A stretch of DNA of 64,000 nucleotides, taken from NCBI RefSeq assembly GCF_033115175.1, contig NC_084844.1, forward strand, positions 36,489,885 to 36,553,884. Reading direction: 5' to 3'. Below are positions 36,701 to 44,283 of this stretch, one piece after another. Below the pieces are notes generated by a model. That model was not told where the DNA came from. It saw only the letters and a list, made by a program, of their open reading frames with translations, and did not search any database. Positions within the stretch are counted from its first letter, which is position 1. Every line of letters begins with the position of its first letter. The DNA comes from Lepus europaeus. Its lineage: Eukaryota > Chordata > Mammalia > Lagomorpha > Leporidae. The translations under genes were made by a program, and so were the position numbers.

Positions 36701-37304
36701 CAGGCACATTAGCAGAGAGCTGGATGGGAAGTAGAGCAGCCTGGACTTGAACCAGTGCCCACATGGGATGCAGGCATTAACAGGCTGTGACTTTACCTGC
36801 TGTGCCACAGCACCGACCCCTGAGAGCAGCTTCTTTAGACAAGAGAAGGTTTGTTTTTTGTTTTTTGTTTTTTTTTTTTTGACCTTAGACTGCTCTTAGA
36901 TGGAATGGGTTGAGGGTGCTAATGCGAGAATTATGTCTGTTCCTTTCAGAGGAGTGAAACCAATCTGCCTGATAAAAAAGAATTGAACTTGCATTGGTGT
37001 TGCAGAAAGTACTTATTTAATACTTGAGTTTTGCTGATTTTTTTTTCCAGGGAAGAAACTTTTTGGTGAAGGCTACAGTGGACTAGAATATGATTACCGT
37101 GGTCTCATTAAACTTTACAATTCCATTGGAAATTATGAGAAAGTGTTTGAATATCATAATGTTCTGTCTAACTGGAACCGGTTGCGAGATCGGCAGTATT
37201 CCGTGACCGACGCGCTTGAAGACGTCAACACCAGCCCCCAGTCCACTGAAGAAGTGGTGCAGTCCTTCCTGATTTCTCACAGTGCTGAGGGACCAAGCTG
37301 CTGA
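3925..37304 (+). CDS. APPBP2: APPBP2, amyloid protein-binding protein 2 (3' eleven coding exons; partial gene)
   Basis: Spliced coding region with exons 3925-4076, 10553-10676, 21225-21393, 23866-23955, 25962-26029, 26110-26215, 26780-26904, 31606-31691, 33103-33293, 35471-35636 and 37051-37304. Every intron is GT-AG, every phase joins, and 1,530 in-frame coding bases give residues 77-585 plus a TGA stop. I recognised the protein by its sequence (for example [14 protein letters not shown] at the first visible exon and the C-terminus EGPSC). Known of the family: APPBP2 (PAT1) is a TPR-repeat protein that binds the basolateral sorting signal of amyloid precursor protein, associates with microtubules, and serves as a substrate receptor for CUL2 ubiquitin ligases recognising C-terminal degrons. 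The TPR helices fill most of the visible part. The N-terminal 76 residues, which in the family hold the cullin-binding region, are outside the window. No internal stop or frameshift is seen, so this is a functional gene and not a retrocopy. Confidence 0.97.
4220..4440 (+). repeat. MIR-like ancient SINE
   Basis: Contains the MIR-like order 'acactgtaataggcatt ... ttgactgactcaagtcacatactagtagaggagc'. Diverged. Confidence 0.5.
4869..5219 (-). repeat. C-SINE with 16-bp target duplication
   Basis: aaaaccagggaatttt occurs at 4853-4868 and 5220-5235. An internal (GA)n run of about 45 bp lies at 4914-4958. Confidence 0.97.
5510..5812 (-). repeat. C-SINE, old
   Basis: Diverged antisense copy; its head is only 5 bp from the next SINE in opposite orientation. 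Confidence 0.8.
5818..6181 (+). repeat. C-SINE, atypical middle
   Basis: The head and tail are canonical. The middle carries extra sequence around 5891-5990, making it longer than its relatives. Confidence 0.85.
6376..6675 (-). repeat. C-SINE
   Basis: Antisense copy, head-to-head with the SINE at 6703. Confidence 0.9.
6703..6990 (+). repeat. C-SINE
   Basis: Head gggcaggcattgtggcac, tail ttcaaataaataaag. Confidence 0.9.
7388..7580 (+). mobile_element. L1M 3' fragment
   Basis: tctacctcaaaaaagaaacc ... ccctaggcaact ... aatgttttcaaggtccatcc is L1M 3' UTR order. Confidence 0.7.
7627..7690 (+). repeat. C-SINE 3' fragment
   Basis: Only the CT-rich part and tail ctttcaaataaaaaaataag are left. Confidence 0.7.
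7694..8045 (+). repeat. C-SINE with 23-bp internal tandem duplication
   Basis: tccggatc(a/g)gcacag(c/t)t.cagcc is repeated at 7887-7909 and 7910-7932. Confidence 0.92.
8737..9031 (+). repeat. C-SINE nested in the SINE at 8530
   Basis: Plus-oriented; its tail is itself broken at 9031 by the next SINE and resumes after 9313 as taataaataaag. Confidence 0.8.
9054..9313 (-). repeat. C-SINE nested in the tail of the previous SINE
   Basis: Antisense copy with a deleted middle, starting after a (CTT)n run at 9038-9053. Confidence 0.85.
9402..9681 (+). repeat. C-SINE with target duplication
   Basis: aaaatgagtag flanks it at 9391-9401 and 9682-9692. Confidence 0.9.
9882..10182 (-). repeat. C-SINE
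   Basis: T-rich left end, head gctatgccatggcgccgg. Confidence 0.92.
10553..10676 (+). CDS. APPBP2: APPBP2 coding exon, residues 127-168
   Basis: The acceptor is ttgttcttcag and the donor is CG|gtaagt. It contains [20 protein letters not shown], a TPR-like helix pair. It enters two bases short of a full codon and leaves after two bases of Arg168. Confidence 0.96.
11190..11505 (-). repeat. C-SINE, old
   Basis: Antisense and diverged at both ends. Confidence 0.85.
11709..11943. repeat. Fold-back repeat built on a SINE head
   Basis: The left arm 11709-11772 and right arm 11876-11943 are inverted copies with about four differences over 66 bases, separated by 103 bp. The arms share 19 perfectly matching bases, ggttagggtgtggcttgaa, and more beyond. 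The left arm plus spacer is a diverged plus-oriented C-SINE head. Confidence 0.9.
12649..13013 (-). repeat. C-SINE carrying a small poly(A) insert
   Basis: The antisense copy is interrupted at 12894-12943, where ccgtggtgtcaataaac... and 19 A's replace the expected SINE text. Confidence 0.9.
13219..13543. mobile_element. Tigger/MER2-type DNA transposon fossil
   Basis: It reads like the MER2 family: ttggttctgggattcc, then tatgtaaatagttattatactgta, gtacatgttcagtacatatgcag and terminal tatggagggctgac. The terminal sequences are roughly inverted (gtcctctc / ggagggctgac). Non-autonomous; no transposase frame. Confidence 0.7.
13754..14069 (-). repeat. C-SINE
   Basis: Antisense, ends gctatgccacagtgccggcc. 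Confidence 0.92.
14829..15152 (+). repeat. C-SINE
   Basis: A purine transition in the head (ctcgctgtggtatagtgcg); tail caaataaataaaatagatc. Confidence 0.92.
15624..15670 (+). mobile_element. L1-tail-like fragment
   Basis: Starts gaaaggccttcaaaaaattc, similar to the start of the element inverted at 841-955. Confidence 0.4.
15715..15835 (+). repeat. C-SINE fragment, old
   Basis: Diverged middle part with gctttgcttcctatctagc and ggaggcagcaggtgaagg. Confidence 0.6.
16225..16481 (+). repeat. C-SINE without its 3' end
   Basis: Runs to gtgaaccagcaaatgg, then is abruptly joined to an inverted SINE head. Confidence 0.9.
16483..16576 (-). repeat. C-SINE head in inverted orientation
   Basis: Starts gtggagcagccaggacttg after six A's, ends tgccacaatgccagaccc. 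Confidence 0.9.
16605..16855 (-). repeat. C-SINE, old
   Basis: Antisense, with ctccccagattgcccacaac and ttaaccactggccaaacacc. Confidence 0.8.
16858..16990 (-). mobile_element. L1M fragment, antisense
   Basis: ggtggtgatggttgtatgac and taatgccactggattgtat match the antisense L1M 3' UTR. Confidence 0.6.
17485..17795 (+). repeat. C-SINE
   Basis: Head gtccagcattgtggcacagc, poly-A-like tail at 17781. Confidence 0.9.
18223..18516 (-). repeat. C-SINE
   Basis: Antisense, ends accacagctctggacc. Confidence 0.9.
18634..18991 (-). repeat. C-SINE with expanded purine tract
   Basis: An enlarged GA-rich tract lies at 18656-18732; head gccacagcgccagccc. Confidence 0.92.
19160..19375 (+). repeat. C-SINE, internally deleted
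   Basis: Jumps from ctcagctgcttgaca to atttagggagtaaacc. Confidence 0.88.
20048..20389 (+). repeat. C-SINE, young class
   Basis: Perfect 11-bp duplication gaaattgctga at 20037-20047 and 20390-20400; A-rich tail, no AATAAA tail. Confidence 0.98.
20529..20840 (+). repeat. C-SINE with expanded CCCTCT tract
   Basis: The pyrimidine part is enlarged to about 80 bp at 20718-20802. Confidence 0.9.
21225..21393 (+). CDS. APPBP2: APPBP2 coding exon, residues 168-224
   Basis: The acceptor is gtgtttttacag and the donor is GAG|gtaagt. It encodes [20 protein letters not shown] through [12 protein letters not shown]. It ends on a codon boundary. Confidence 0.96.
21753..22002 (-). repeat. C-SINE with 17-bp target duplication
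   Basis: gaagctagattttattt at 21736-21752 and 22003-22019. Confidence 0.93.
22073..22162 (-). mobile_element. Small GC-rich retroposed insert of unknown origin
   Basis: About 75 bases of GC- and CpG-rich DNA preceded by a T-rich tail remnant and flanked by tctggccttttt at 22061-22072 and 22163-22174. The arrangement (target duplication plus antisense poly(A)) indicates L1-mediated insertion of a short RNA fragment. Confidence 0.65.
22288..22550 (-). repeat. C-SINE with 14-bp target duplication
   Basis: tgtaattattttac at 22274-22287 and 22551-22564; the middle of the element is deleted. Confidence 0.95.
22631..22690. repeat. (TA)n(CA)n microsatellite
   Basis: TA run 22632-22650 followed by a CA run and catacata units. 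Confidence 0.95.
22713..23042 (+). repeat. C-SINE
   Basis: Head gggccagtgctgtggctc, tail caaataaataaatc. Confidence 0.93.
23155..23444 (+). repeat. C-SINE, old subtype
   Basis: The head gcgtttggcctagcggttaag belongs to the 'ttaag' subtype that lacks the catatggg block. Confidence 0.85.
23485..23660 (+). repeat. C-SINE, 3'-truncated
   Basis: Diverged; stops at acaaagggc. Confidence 0.7.
23709..23775 (+). repeat. C-SINE head fragment
   Basis: gacatttggtacagttgtta then gcaccacttggg and catcccatg. Confidence 0.7.
23866..23955 (+). CDS. APPBP2: APPBP2 coding exon, residues 225-254
   Basis: Exactly 30 codons, phase 0 at both ends, with acceptor ctttctctttag and donor AAG|gtaaat. It encodes [20 protein letters not shown] and ends RQASK. 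Confidence 0.96.
24905..25050 (+). repeat. C-SINE, large internal deletion
   Basis: The head joins the tail directly at gggaaagcagtaaataaatt. Confidence 0.9.
25070..25361 (+). repeat. C-SINE
   Basis: Head ggggttggcgctgtgatgt, tail aaaaaataaataaaatc. Confidence 0.92.
25569..25867 (-). repeat. C-SINE with 11-bp target duplication
   Basis: tcttattgact at 25558-25568 and 25868-25878. Confidence 0.97.
25962..26029 (+). CDS. APPBP2: APPBP2 coding exon, residues 255-277
   Basis: A short 68-nt exon encoding [20 protein letters not shown] then LAR, with acceptor ttgtctttag and donor CG|gtaggt. The next exon follows after only 80 bp of intron, the shortest in the window. Confidence 0.96.
26110..26215 (+). 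CDS. APPBP2: APPBP2 coding exon, residues 277-312
   Basis: The acceptor is ctttttatag and the donor is CAG|gtatgt. It encodes [20 protein letters not shown] and ends AIYQ. The DHFG..HP.YS..L.DYGF pattern is the kinesin-light-chain-like TPR motif typical of this protein. Confidence 0.96.
26216..26779 (+). other. APPBP2 intron, 0.56 kb, repeat-free
   Basis: No SINE, microsatellite or ORF of note. Confidence 0.9.
26780..26904 (+). CDS. APPBP2: APPBP2 coding exon, residues 313-354
   Basis: The acceptor is ttctttcag and the donor is CT|gtaagt. It encodes [20 protein letters not shown] through SGKFDNAL. It leaves after two bases of Leu354. Confidence 0.96.
27030..27333 (-). repeat. C-SINE, old
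   Basis: Antisense, ends ttaaccactaggccactcacc. Confidence 0.82.
27941..28172 (+). repeat. C-SINE, old
   Basis: gcacgtgacctagcagttac head; tail tcaagtatgtaaat. Confidence 0.8.
28470..29165 (-). mobile_element. L1M 3' end, antisense, interrupted
   Basis: ttgatgaaccttgaaaact, cacatattgtatgatttca, gagacagaaagtaaattga and gggagtaactgccaatg are antisense L1M 3' UTR. A SINE splits it at 28621-28930. Confidence 0.75.
28621..28930 (+). repeat. C-SINE inside L1M
   Basis: Near-complete copy, head ggggccggcactgtggctta. Confidence 0.95.
29193..29540 (+). repeat. C-SINE
   Basis: Head gaggccggtattgtggta; the tail ends in a C-rich run and A's at 29512-29536. Confidence 0.93.
29552..29840 (+). repeat. 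C-SINE, 'ttggga' subtype
   Basis: ccaagtggttaatatgctgc head in tandem with the previous SINE. Confidence 0.85.
30018..30359 (+). repeat. C-SINE with target duplication
   Basis: gaaactggcag at 30007-30017 and 30360-30370; 21-A tail. Confidence 0.97.
30454..30828 (+). repeat. C-SINE with long CT microsatellite
   Basis: (TC)n at 30724-30760. Confidence 0.92.
30835..31182 (+). repeat. C-SINE, young class
   Basis: Flanked by gtaggcagc and gtaagcagc (one mismatch); about 19-A tail. Confidence 0.95.
31606..31691 (+). CDS. APPBP2: APPBP2 coding exon, residues 354-383
   Basis: The acceptor is tgtctctgttccag. The donor AAAG|gtatcc is the weakest in the gene because it lacks the usual G at intron position +5. 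It encodes [20 protein letters not shown] then LASSKRVK. Confidence 0.95.
31692..33102 (+). other. APPBP2 intron, 1.4 kb, SINE-free
   Basis: Very AT-rich. I see no SINE, long ORF or regulatory motif. It is the longest SINE-free intron stretch in the window. Confidence 0.9.
33103..33293 (+). CDS. APPBP2: APPBP2 coding exon, residues 383-446
   Basis: The acceptor is ttcattattcag and the donor is AAG|gtagga. It encodes [20 protein letters not shown] through YQSMRKFK, including the TPR signature [12 protein letters not shown]. Confidence 0.96.
33428..33744 (+). repeat. C-SINE, tail split by a second SINE
   Basis: The tail continues at 34064-34081 as taaaatgaatctttat after the nested copy. Confidence 0.9.
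33745..34063 (-). repeat. C-SINE nested in the previous tail
   Basis: taaaatga at 33737-33744 and 34064-34071. Confidence 0.93.
34312..34618 (-). repeat. C-SINE
   Basis: Antisense, ends gtgccacaacactgccc. Confidence 0.9.
34643..34968 (-). repeat. C-SINE
   Basis: Flanks ttatattcttc and ttatgttcttc are a probable target duplication. Confidence 0.92.
35471..35636 (+). CDS. APPBP2: APPBP2 coding exon, residues 447-502
   Basis: The acceptor is attactttgcag and the donor is G|gtacgt. It encodes [20 protein letters not shown] through LYLRSIAIG, a clear TPR unit ([20 protein letters not shown]). Confidence 0.96.
35950..36420 (+). mobile_element. L1M-like relic
   Basis: Pieces resembling L1M 3' UTR, with an inverted L1-tail fragment (tgaactttttgaagac) at about 36028-36078 inside. 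Confidence 0.45.
36494..36825 (-). repeat. C-SINE with 13-bp target duplication
   Basis: gcagcttctttag at 36481-36493 and 36826-36838. Confidence 0.97.
37051..37304 (+). CDS. APPBP2: APPBP2 terminal coding exon, residues 502-585 and stop
   Basis: The acceptor is a long T-run ending ttttttccag. It encodes [20 protein letters not shown] through the C-terminal EGPSC, with a TGA stop at 37302-37304. The last 15 or so residues are the least conserved relative to the human protein as I remember it. Confidence 0.96.
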
Positions 37305-40300
37305 GGGAGGACCTCAGTCTACCAATTACCTTTTCCCAGATTCCAGGGAATTCATACTGTGAAATCCAAACCATGTTGTTTTTGGGGGCTGGAGTTTGTA
37401 TTGAAACACTGGTCCAGTCCATTGAAGACCCTATTTTGGGTGATCCTTATCTTTCAGAGTGTCCGTAGGAATAAGCATATATTCAGTTATATTCAGCATG
37501 TACCGCATGTATAAGTAGTCTGGCCCACATTTTCAACCTAGTAGAAAAAAACAACAAGAAATCTTTTTTTTTTCTTTTTAAAAATAATTCATTTTGCAAA
37601 AAGCCTGAAAGAAAAAAAGAACCCCTAAATAAAACTATTTAAGAGTTTAAAAGAGTTGCATTCTTATTATGTAAGGATGATTTTAACAACTTTTTAACAG
37701 ATAATTCTTCCATGTGGAGGTATTCAATATTGTAAAGAAATTTTATGGGGAATAATCTTTATATGCAGTATAGAAAAGTTAACACAAGTACTAATAAAAG
37801 AGGGACATCCTGACTTAGGTTTGGCTGCCTTACCCCGAGAAGTGGATACAACCACCCCAGAGCTGTATCTCCACGGGGTGCTGTCAGAGTCATCCAAACT
37901 GGACCAGTGTTGATCTGTAAGTAGTGAAAAATTGGATAGACCAGCAGTTTGAATTCTTTCTGCTTGTTTGTGTCGGTACTGCAATGCACGATGCTCTGAT
38001 AGTGTTTTCTCAGAGGACCAGGAAGATCTGAAAAGGACCAGCCTAACATGGAAGGTGGTTATTTGGACCAGAGGCTTGGCATGATTTTAGCACCTGCCTA
38101 TACTTTTATTACTAGAATGATTTCATTTATATGTATGATGAAAACTGATAATGCAAAAATTGTATTCATGTAATATAGATACCAAACTATGGAAATTTGG
38201 CAATTTCAGTGGCAAGCCTTTAGTCAGGTACACAGATGACATTGCCATAAGCAAGTCTGTAAATTAAAAATGTCTGCTGCAGCCATCCCCTCACTCTAAG
38301 CGTCACCCTGATAATCAGCGCACTTACCTAGTCTGTTGTCTAGGTTATGAATTAGCTCATGTCCACATGAGACTTTAAGTTAATGTATGGTTTGGGATTA
38401 GTGAAAATGAATGCCCCAAAATAAGTCTTTGAAAATCCTTTGTTTTTTTATGGTAAATAATAACACAGTTGGGTCATTTTATTTGAAATTGAAGAGTCAA
38501 ATAAAAAATCCCTTAATGATATGTCTGTTTCACTAATTTGTCTTTCTGTTTATTGGGTTTTATTTTTTTTTAAGCCAAATTCTTTAATGCTGAGGTAATG
38601 AAATTGGACATTACAACGCATAGCAATCCAAGAAACTTAAAGGTCTTTTGCTGTTACCTCAATTCTTACTGTAGTGGCCCATGTGGTACCTCTATAGTTA
38701 AGAATCTGAGTTCCCCCCTATTTTCAGGGGTTTGTGACTTGGCTGTTAAAAGGTGTTGCTCCTGGCTAATGCCAGGAGCTGTCATGGCGGGTGAGTGGAT
38801 GTGTGTTGGGTTTTGGTTTTCTTTTTACATGCACATTGAGTGGGAGGAGGAAAAGTCTGAACTGTCTGCCATGTGAGAACAGAAAACGTGTTTTCATCAC
38901 GCATTTGCACTCCTCCAGTTTAACCCTGTTTGAGTCTGTAATGGGCGGTCTTGTTATGAGCCAGTGCACTCAAGGATGGACATGCAGGCCCAGGCCCTAG
39001 CATGATGATGATGGGGTTCAGGAGTCTGACTTACTTCTCAAATTCAGTTTTTGGTTTTTTTTTTTTAATTTTAGGTTAATTGGCACACCTGCAGTTTATG
39101 AAGCTGGTCCCTCTCCCACTTAATTGCAATCTGATGCCAAGAGGCACTTCTTTATTAATTACCAATAGTTTGACCAAGGACTAACATTTTTAAGTTACTC
39201 AGCTCTATCCTTATGGGCCTATATATTTAATACCTCCAAAGATATTTTCAGGATAGGCCTTGTGTACTTTAAGTGGTTACTTAGAGTCCTGTGGTATGTC
39301 TGTGGTATAGGAATGTCATGGTAAATTGTTTTTTAATAAATATTTTGAAATTTATGTTGCCATATGAAGTGTTTTTTTTTTTAATGTTTATTTTTGTGTT
39401 TGTGCGCATTTAGCATTTCCTAGGGTAAATTAGCATATGATGTAAGGTCTCGTTCACCCTCAGCTCAGCTCATACTCCGTGATAAGGCGGCATGATATTC
39501 AGAAGCCTGGGACCACAGGGCAATGATGTCAGGTGGCGGCCAGTTCTTTATAAACATCACTGTTGGCAGTTTCTCTGTTACCATTGCTTTAATGTTGGTT
39601 TAATATGAAGTTCATATGATTTGTCTTAATGCACACACGCTAGCCTAAAAAAGATTGCCATTTTCTGTTAGTAATATGACTTAGTATGCTGTTTCTCTTT
39701 CTTTTGAAGAATAATACCCTAATAATTTTAATTGGAATTTATCCCTTGGATGCTTGGGAGACATTAGATGAATGCCACCTTGATTTATGGGGTTTTAAAA
39801 AAATCTCAAAAAAGGCTGAAATGGACTTCGTGTTAACCAATAGCTTGCAGACCTTTTGTATATGTCTAGTGAGGTTGTATGTAAGGAAGCCCTGGCCAGC
39901 TTAAAAGATTTTTCTGGAGGTCCAGCAGAGAGATGTTAAATAAGGGGCCTGACTTAAAGTTTGGTGCTACTGAAGTCGGGTACATCAGGGAGCTCTGTCA
40001 CACGCTCGCATGTGCCATCCTGGTGGTGTCACTGCTGCCCTCTTTAATAAGGTTAGTAGGGTTTGTCCCAGTACAGTCTTCATGGGTTCCCTGGAATTAG
40101 GACCTTTCTTACCATCAAATCTCTGTCTCTGCTTGGTTAAAAATTAACTCTGTTGCTTTGTAGGAACCCCTGCCCAGGTATTCTTCCCTTGGTGAAAATA
40201 GAGTTTGACAAGGCATGATCGGAGAAAGTCAGGCTTGGAGATAGTGAGGGTGCCATTTGGCTGCTGCTTACAGTGCAGACTGAAACCGGGCAGTGTCACG

Positions 40301-41372
40301 TGCCTGAAACAATGGAAGCTTTCGGCCAAAACTACAGACTGAAAGGATGCTTTGCTAGGTAATAGATACTGTTACTTGCCAATTGTTTTCTGTGTTTTCC
40401 CCAGTGTTTGTAGCTTTGCTGCTTCCAGACCTCTTTGGATGGCAAAAATACAACTGGAAAAATATTTGATAAGTACACACAGTCTTTAAAAGAGTTTTAT
40501 TTTTGCCTTAAAAATTAACATGTTTCACCTCTTGGCTTTGGAGGACCTCAGCTGCCAGGAAATCCCCTTTTCTTCTTTTTCTTTTTAATTTGACATTGGA
40601 ATCATCTATCCAGCTTGAATATTAGTATTGTTTTGTCCACAAATCTCAGGAATGTTTGAGGAAGAAAACTAGTTTTACCCTATTGATCTAAAAGAGTGTG
40701 CTGTGGGATTTACTAAATACTGCTTAATTGCAAGCCTAGGTATCTATAGCATGAGTGGCCTTAGTGAGTTGGTTCAAGTACACGTTTTTCAAAATAAAAT
40801 TTTTAAATTATGTTCTATCTAGATACTAGAAATCTCGGCTTGTGGTGCACAATTAAGTGTTGGATCGCTAAATAACCATTGCAGGTACCATTCGTGTCAC
40901 ATGACTTGTTCTGTATATTCTTTTTAATGGGAAGATGTGTTGCCATGGTAACTAAAAATTTTCAACTTTGTTCTACTTTTATGATGTGAATGAATGCTAC
41001 ATTTTGTTAGATATTACCAGGTCAGTACTATTTTTATACTTTATTAAGCAGCAGGGGATTTTAGTTTAATAGGCTCAGAACTAAGAGCTCTTACTTTAAC
41101 AGTTAAATCACTAACCAGTCTCTCCACGAAAATCCCCATTCATAGTGCCACAGTAATTTCTATAGACATACCTAAGGTCATTAATAGATTTTTGAAGACA
41201 GTTCATTGTGTCTGACAACCTTTCATACCATTCTTACTGACTTGTAGTGCCCACCATGGTTTGTAATTATTAAACCATACTAAGTATGTTTGTACCCAGC
41301 ATTGTGATATATTCTGTACTTGTATTGCTAAAAATGAATTATTGACCTAATAAATATAGTGTTCCTGCTTTC
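37305..41372 (+). other. APPBP2: APPBP2 3' UTR (probable extent)
   Basis: About 4 kb directly after the stop has no SINE at all, whereas SINEs occur about every 0.7 kb elsewhere. This is expected for a long transcribed UTR under constraint. AATAAA hexamers occur at 37628, 37793, 38500, 39335, 40793 and 41349. The last is followed within about 20-60 nt by GU-rich sequence (tgtacatg, gttgtgattg, gggttggg), so I place the distal cleavage site near 41372. The earlier hexamers could give shorter isoforms. The end point is inferred. Confidence 0.6.
41349..41354 (+). terminator. APPBP2: Candidate distal poly(A) signal of APPBP2
   Basis: AATAAA followed by a GU-rich tract. It is the last canonical hexamer before SINEs resume at 41790. 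Chosen over five upstream hexamers by position and downstream context only. Confidence 0.5.
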
Positions 41373-41789
41373 ACAGTGTACATGTTTCCAGTTTAGTTGT
41401 GATTGTTTTGGGTTGGGACTGGGAGTTTCATTAAGCTTTACAGACTTTTCATTAATGAACTCTGAGCAAACTGTTTGAACTACAGTAAGAGGCCTGCTGT
41501 CAAGGAAAATGAGGGTATGTGGCGGAGGAGGCACATGGAAACAGCATCTGCAAACGGGGCTCCTGGAAGCACTTTGAGCAGACGGGCTCTCCGTTGATGT
41601 TATGGGCTAGTCTGTACCAACTAACTGCCATTCCTGTCTCTGGCCGTATAGCTCAGAAGAGACACCTGTTAACTTTGTGCTGGGGATGTTGGGGGAACCC
41701 CTAGATGTGCATCTGAATTCCAGCTCTGCATCTTTATTAAAAGGAACCCTCTTTGTGTTTCATTTCTGCACATGAATGAGGAGGTCAAA

Positions 41790-42083
41790 TTATGAGATGC
41801 AGTGCCACCATCCCATAGGGGCACCAGTTCGAGTCCCAGCTGTGCCACTTCCAATCCAGCTCTCTGCTGTGCCCTGGGAAAGCAGTAGAAGATGGCCCAA
41901 GTCCTTGGGTCCCTGTACCCACGTGGGAGACCCGGAAGAAGCTCCTGGCTCCTGGCTTTGGATCAGCGCAATTCTGGCCATTGTAGCTGTCTGGGGAGTG
42001 AACCATCGGATGGAAGACCTCTCTCTCTGACTCCCTGTAACTCTGACTTTCAAATACATTAAATAAATCCTTTAAAAAAAAAA
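41790..42083 (+). repeat. C-SINE, 5'-truncated
   Basis: First SINE after the APPBP2 3' UTR; starts inside the element at gcagtgccaccatcccat. Confidence 0.92.
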
Positions 42084-42097
42084 TGAACACAACTTTT

Positions 42098-42277
42098 TTT
42101 TTTTTTTTTTGGACAGAGTTAGAAAGGGCCATCCTCCACTACACTCCTGGACCACAGCAGAGAGCTGGACTGGAAGAGGAGCAACTGGGACAGAATCCGG
42201 CGTCCTGACCGGGACTAGAACCCGGGGTGCCGGCGCCGCAGGCGGAGGATTAGCCTAGTGAGCTGCAGCACCGGCAG
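42098..42277 (-). repeat. C-SINE, young class, deleted
   Basis: cacaactttt at 42088-42097 and 42278-42287; the 3' half is missing apart from the tail. Confidence 0.95.
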
Positions 42278-42430
42278 CACAACTTTTAATCACCCAGTAG
42301 TTACAGGCAATGAGCCACAATCTGAGCTACTAGAAGGAAAATTTTAAACTAAATCCCAACTTCAGTTGAAATAGCCCAGCCTCATTGCCTGCCCTCTTCA
42401 CGATACTGAAAATTTTTGTTCGCCACAACT

Positions 42431-42726
42431 CCCCTTTTAAGATGTAATTTATTTATTTCAAAGGCAGAGTTACAGAAAGAGGGGGAGAAATCTTCCATCC
42501 ACTGGTTCATCCCCCAGATAGCTACAACAGCTGGGGCTGAGCCAGGCCAAAGCCAGGAACCATGAGCTTCATCTGGGTCTCCCGCATGGATGTAGGGGCC
42601 CAAGCACTTTGGGCCATCCTCCACTGCTTTCCCAGGTGCATTAGTGAGCTGAATTGGAAGTGGAGCAGCCGAAGTTTGAACTGGTGCTCATAAGGGATCC
42701 CAATGCTGCAGACAGCAGGCCAACCT
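42431..42726 (-). repeat. C-SINE
   Basis: Antisense, diverged head. Confidence 0.88.
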
Positions 42727-42768
42727 GCTTCCTTGGTTGTTTTTAAAACATCTCTGAATGACTTTGAA

Positions 42769-43085
42769 CTTTTTTTTTTTTTCAAGCATTTTACTTATTT
42801 GAGAGGTAGAGTTACAGATAGGAAGAGACAGAAAAGTCTTCCATCCGTTGGTTTGCTCCCCAAATGGTCACAACAGCTGGAGCTGGGCCATTTTGAAACC
42901 AGGAGCTGCTTCTGGGTCTCCCGAGCTGGTACAGGGGCCCAAGCACTTGAGCCATCTTCCACTGTTTTCCCAGGCCATAAGTAGGGAGCTGGATCAGAAG
43001 AGGAGCAACCAAGATATGAACCAGTGCCCGTATGGGATGCTGGCACTGCAGAAGGCTTAGCCTACTACACCACAGCACTGGCCCC
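42769..43085 (-). repeat. C-SINE
   Basis: Antisense, ends ctacaccacagcactggcccc. Confidence 0.92.
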
Positions 43086-43116
43086 AACCTTGAGCCTTTA
43101 AAAAAGTTTGTGTGTG

Positions 43117-43350
43117 TGATTTTCTTTTCATATGTTTTTGAAAGGCAGAATGATGAGGCAGAGAGGTTTTCTTCCCAAAGCCCACAGTAGCTGGGGCTAA
43201 GCCAGGCTGAAGCCAGGAGCCTGGAACTCCATCCACTCACCCACGTTCAGTTATGGGAGCCTTCACTTGCTGCCTCCCAGGCACAGCAGCAGGAAGCTGG
43301 ATCGGAAGGAGAGGGGGAACACGACCTCAGACTGTCTCACTGTGTGTCTC
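43117..43350 (-). repeat. C-SINE, old, partial
   Basis: Third antisense copy in a row; the head is lost. Confidence 0.75.
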
Positions 43351-43618
43351 AACTAAATATTTTTAAACATGCAGTTTACCTAAAAGCAGCTTTTAAAAGA
43401 AAGAGGTGACAGAATTGCAGGGAGGCAGGTGTTTACGAGAGCAGAGACTTCAGAGTCCCAAGGAGCCATCACACCATTTCTGCGCCTGACTCCTTACCTG
43501 CCAGATAAGTACTAAATATTTCTCTGGTTATCATGAAGATTAAGTAAAACCGATTCAAGTGCCTGGGTGAGCTCTGGAAATGTTCCTTTCTTCCTATTTA
43601 AAAAAAAAAAAAAATTCC

Positions 43619-43743
43619 TGCATTAGCAGAGGGCTGGATTGGAGGATTGGAAGTGGAGCAGCTGGAACACAAACAGGCACCCATATGGGATACTAGCACC
43701 ACAGGTCAGAGCCTTAACCCGATGCACCACAGCACCAGCTCCA
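43619..43743 (-). repeat. C-SINE head fragment
   Basis: cattagcagagggctggat to gcaccacagcaccagctcc. Confidence 0.88.
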
Positions 43744-43941
43744 CTGGAAGCTATTCTAAACCACCTGAACAGGAAAGGCTTACGATGCTTGGTGCCCGTT
43801 TGCTGGGCCTCTGGCTTGCTGATGAGCCAAAAGACATTGCCACCGCTGGACGGGAGTTCACAATTGTGCCAAGTGTGTGCCTGTGATGTTTCTCTCAGGG
43901 CTTCCACAAAGCACAGAAGATGACATTAACAGATGAGGTTG

Positions 43942-44217
43942 GAGCGGGCTTCATGGTGCAGCAGGCAAGTTGCTGTGTGGGACGCCAGTGTCAACTCCTG
44001 CCCCCCTTCCCGTCCAGCTCCCTGCTAATGCACGCCCTGGGAGGCAGCAGGGGACGGCTCAGATACTTGGGTTCCTGCCACCCACGTACGACACCCAAAT
44101 GGAGTTCCAGACCTCCTGGCTTCCTCCTGGCTGCTGTGGGCATCTGGGGAGTCAAACAGTGCATAGAAGAGATACCGTCGGTCTCTTTGTCACTCTGCCT
44201 TTCAAATAAATAAACTG
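43942..44217 (+). repeat. C-SINE, 'ttggga' subtype
   Basis: gcgggcttcatggtgcagca head, tail caaataaataaac. Confidence 0.88.
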
Positions 44218-44283
44218 TAACTCTAGCTATTTATTTTGATGCAAACAAACAAACAAAAAACCCTGAACTCCATAATCTACATT

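Larger units (their letters stand above)
35637..37050 (+). other. APPBP2 last intron, 1.4 kb
   Basis: 35637-35949 shows nothing. An L1M-like relic and a SINE with clear target duplications follow, then a T-rich lead-in to the last exon. Confidence 0.9.

Noticed and set aside
37305-41372. A separate gene within the APPBP2 3' region
   Set aside because: Only short frames, and no splice-framed exon or domain; a long UTR explains the lack of repeats better.
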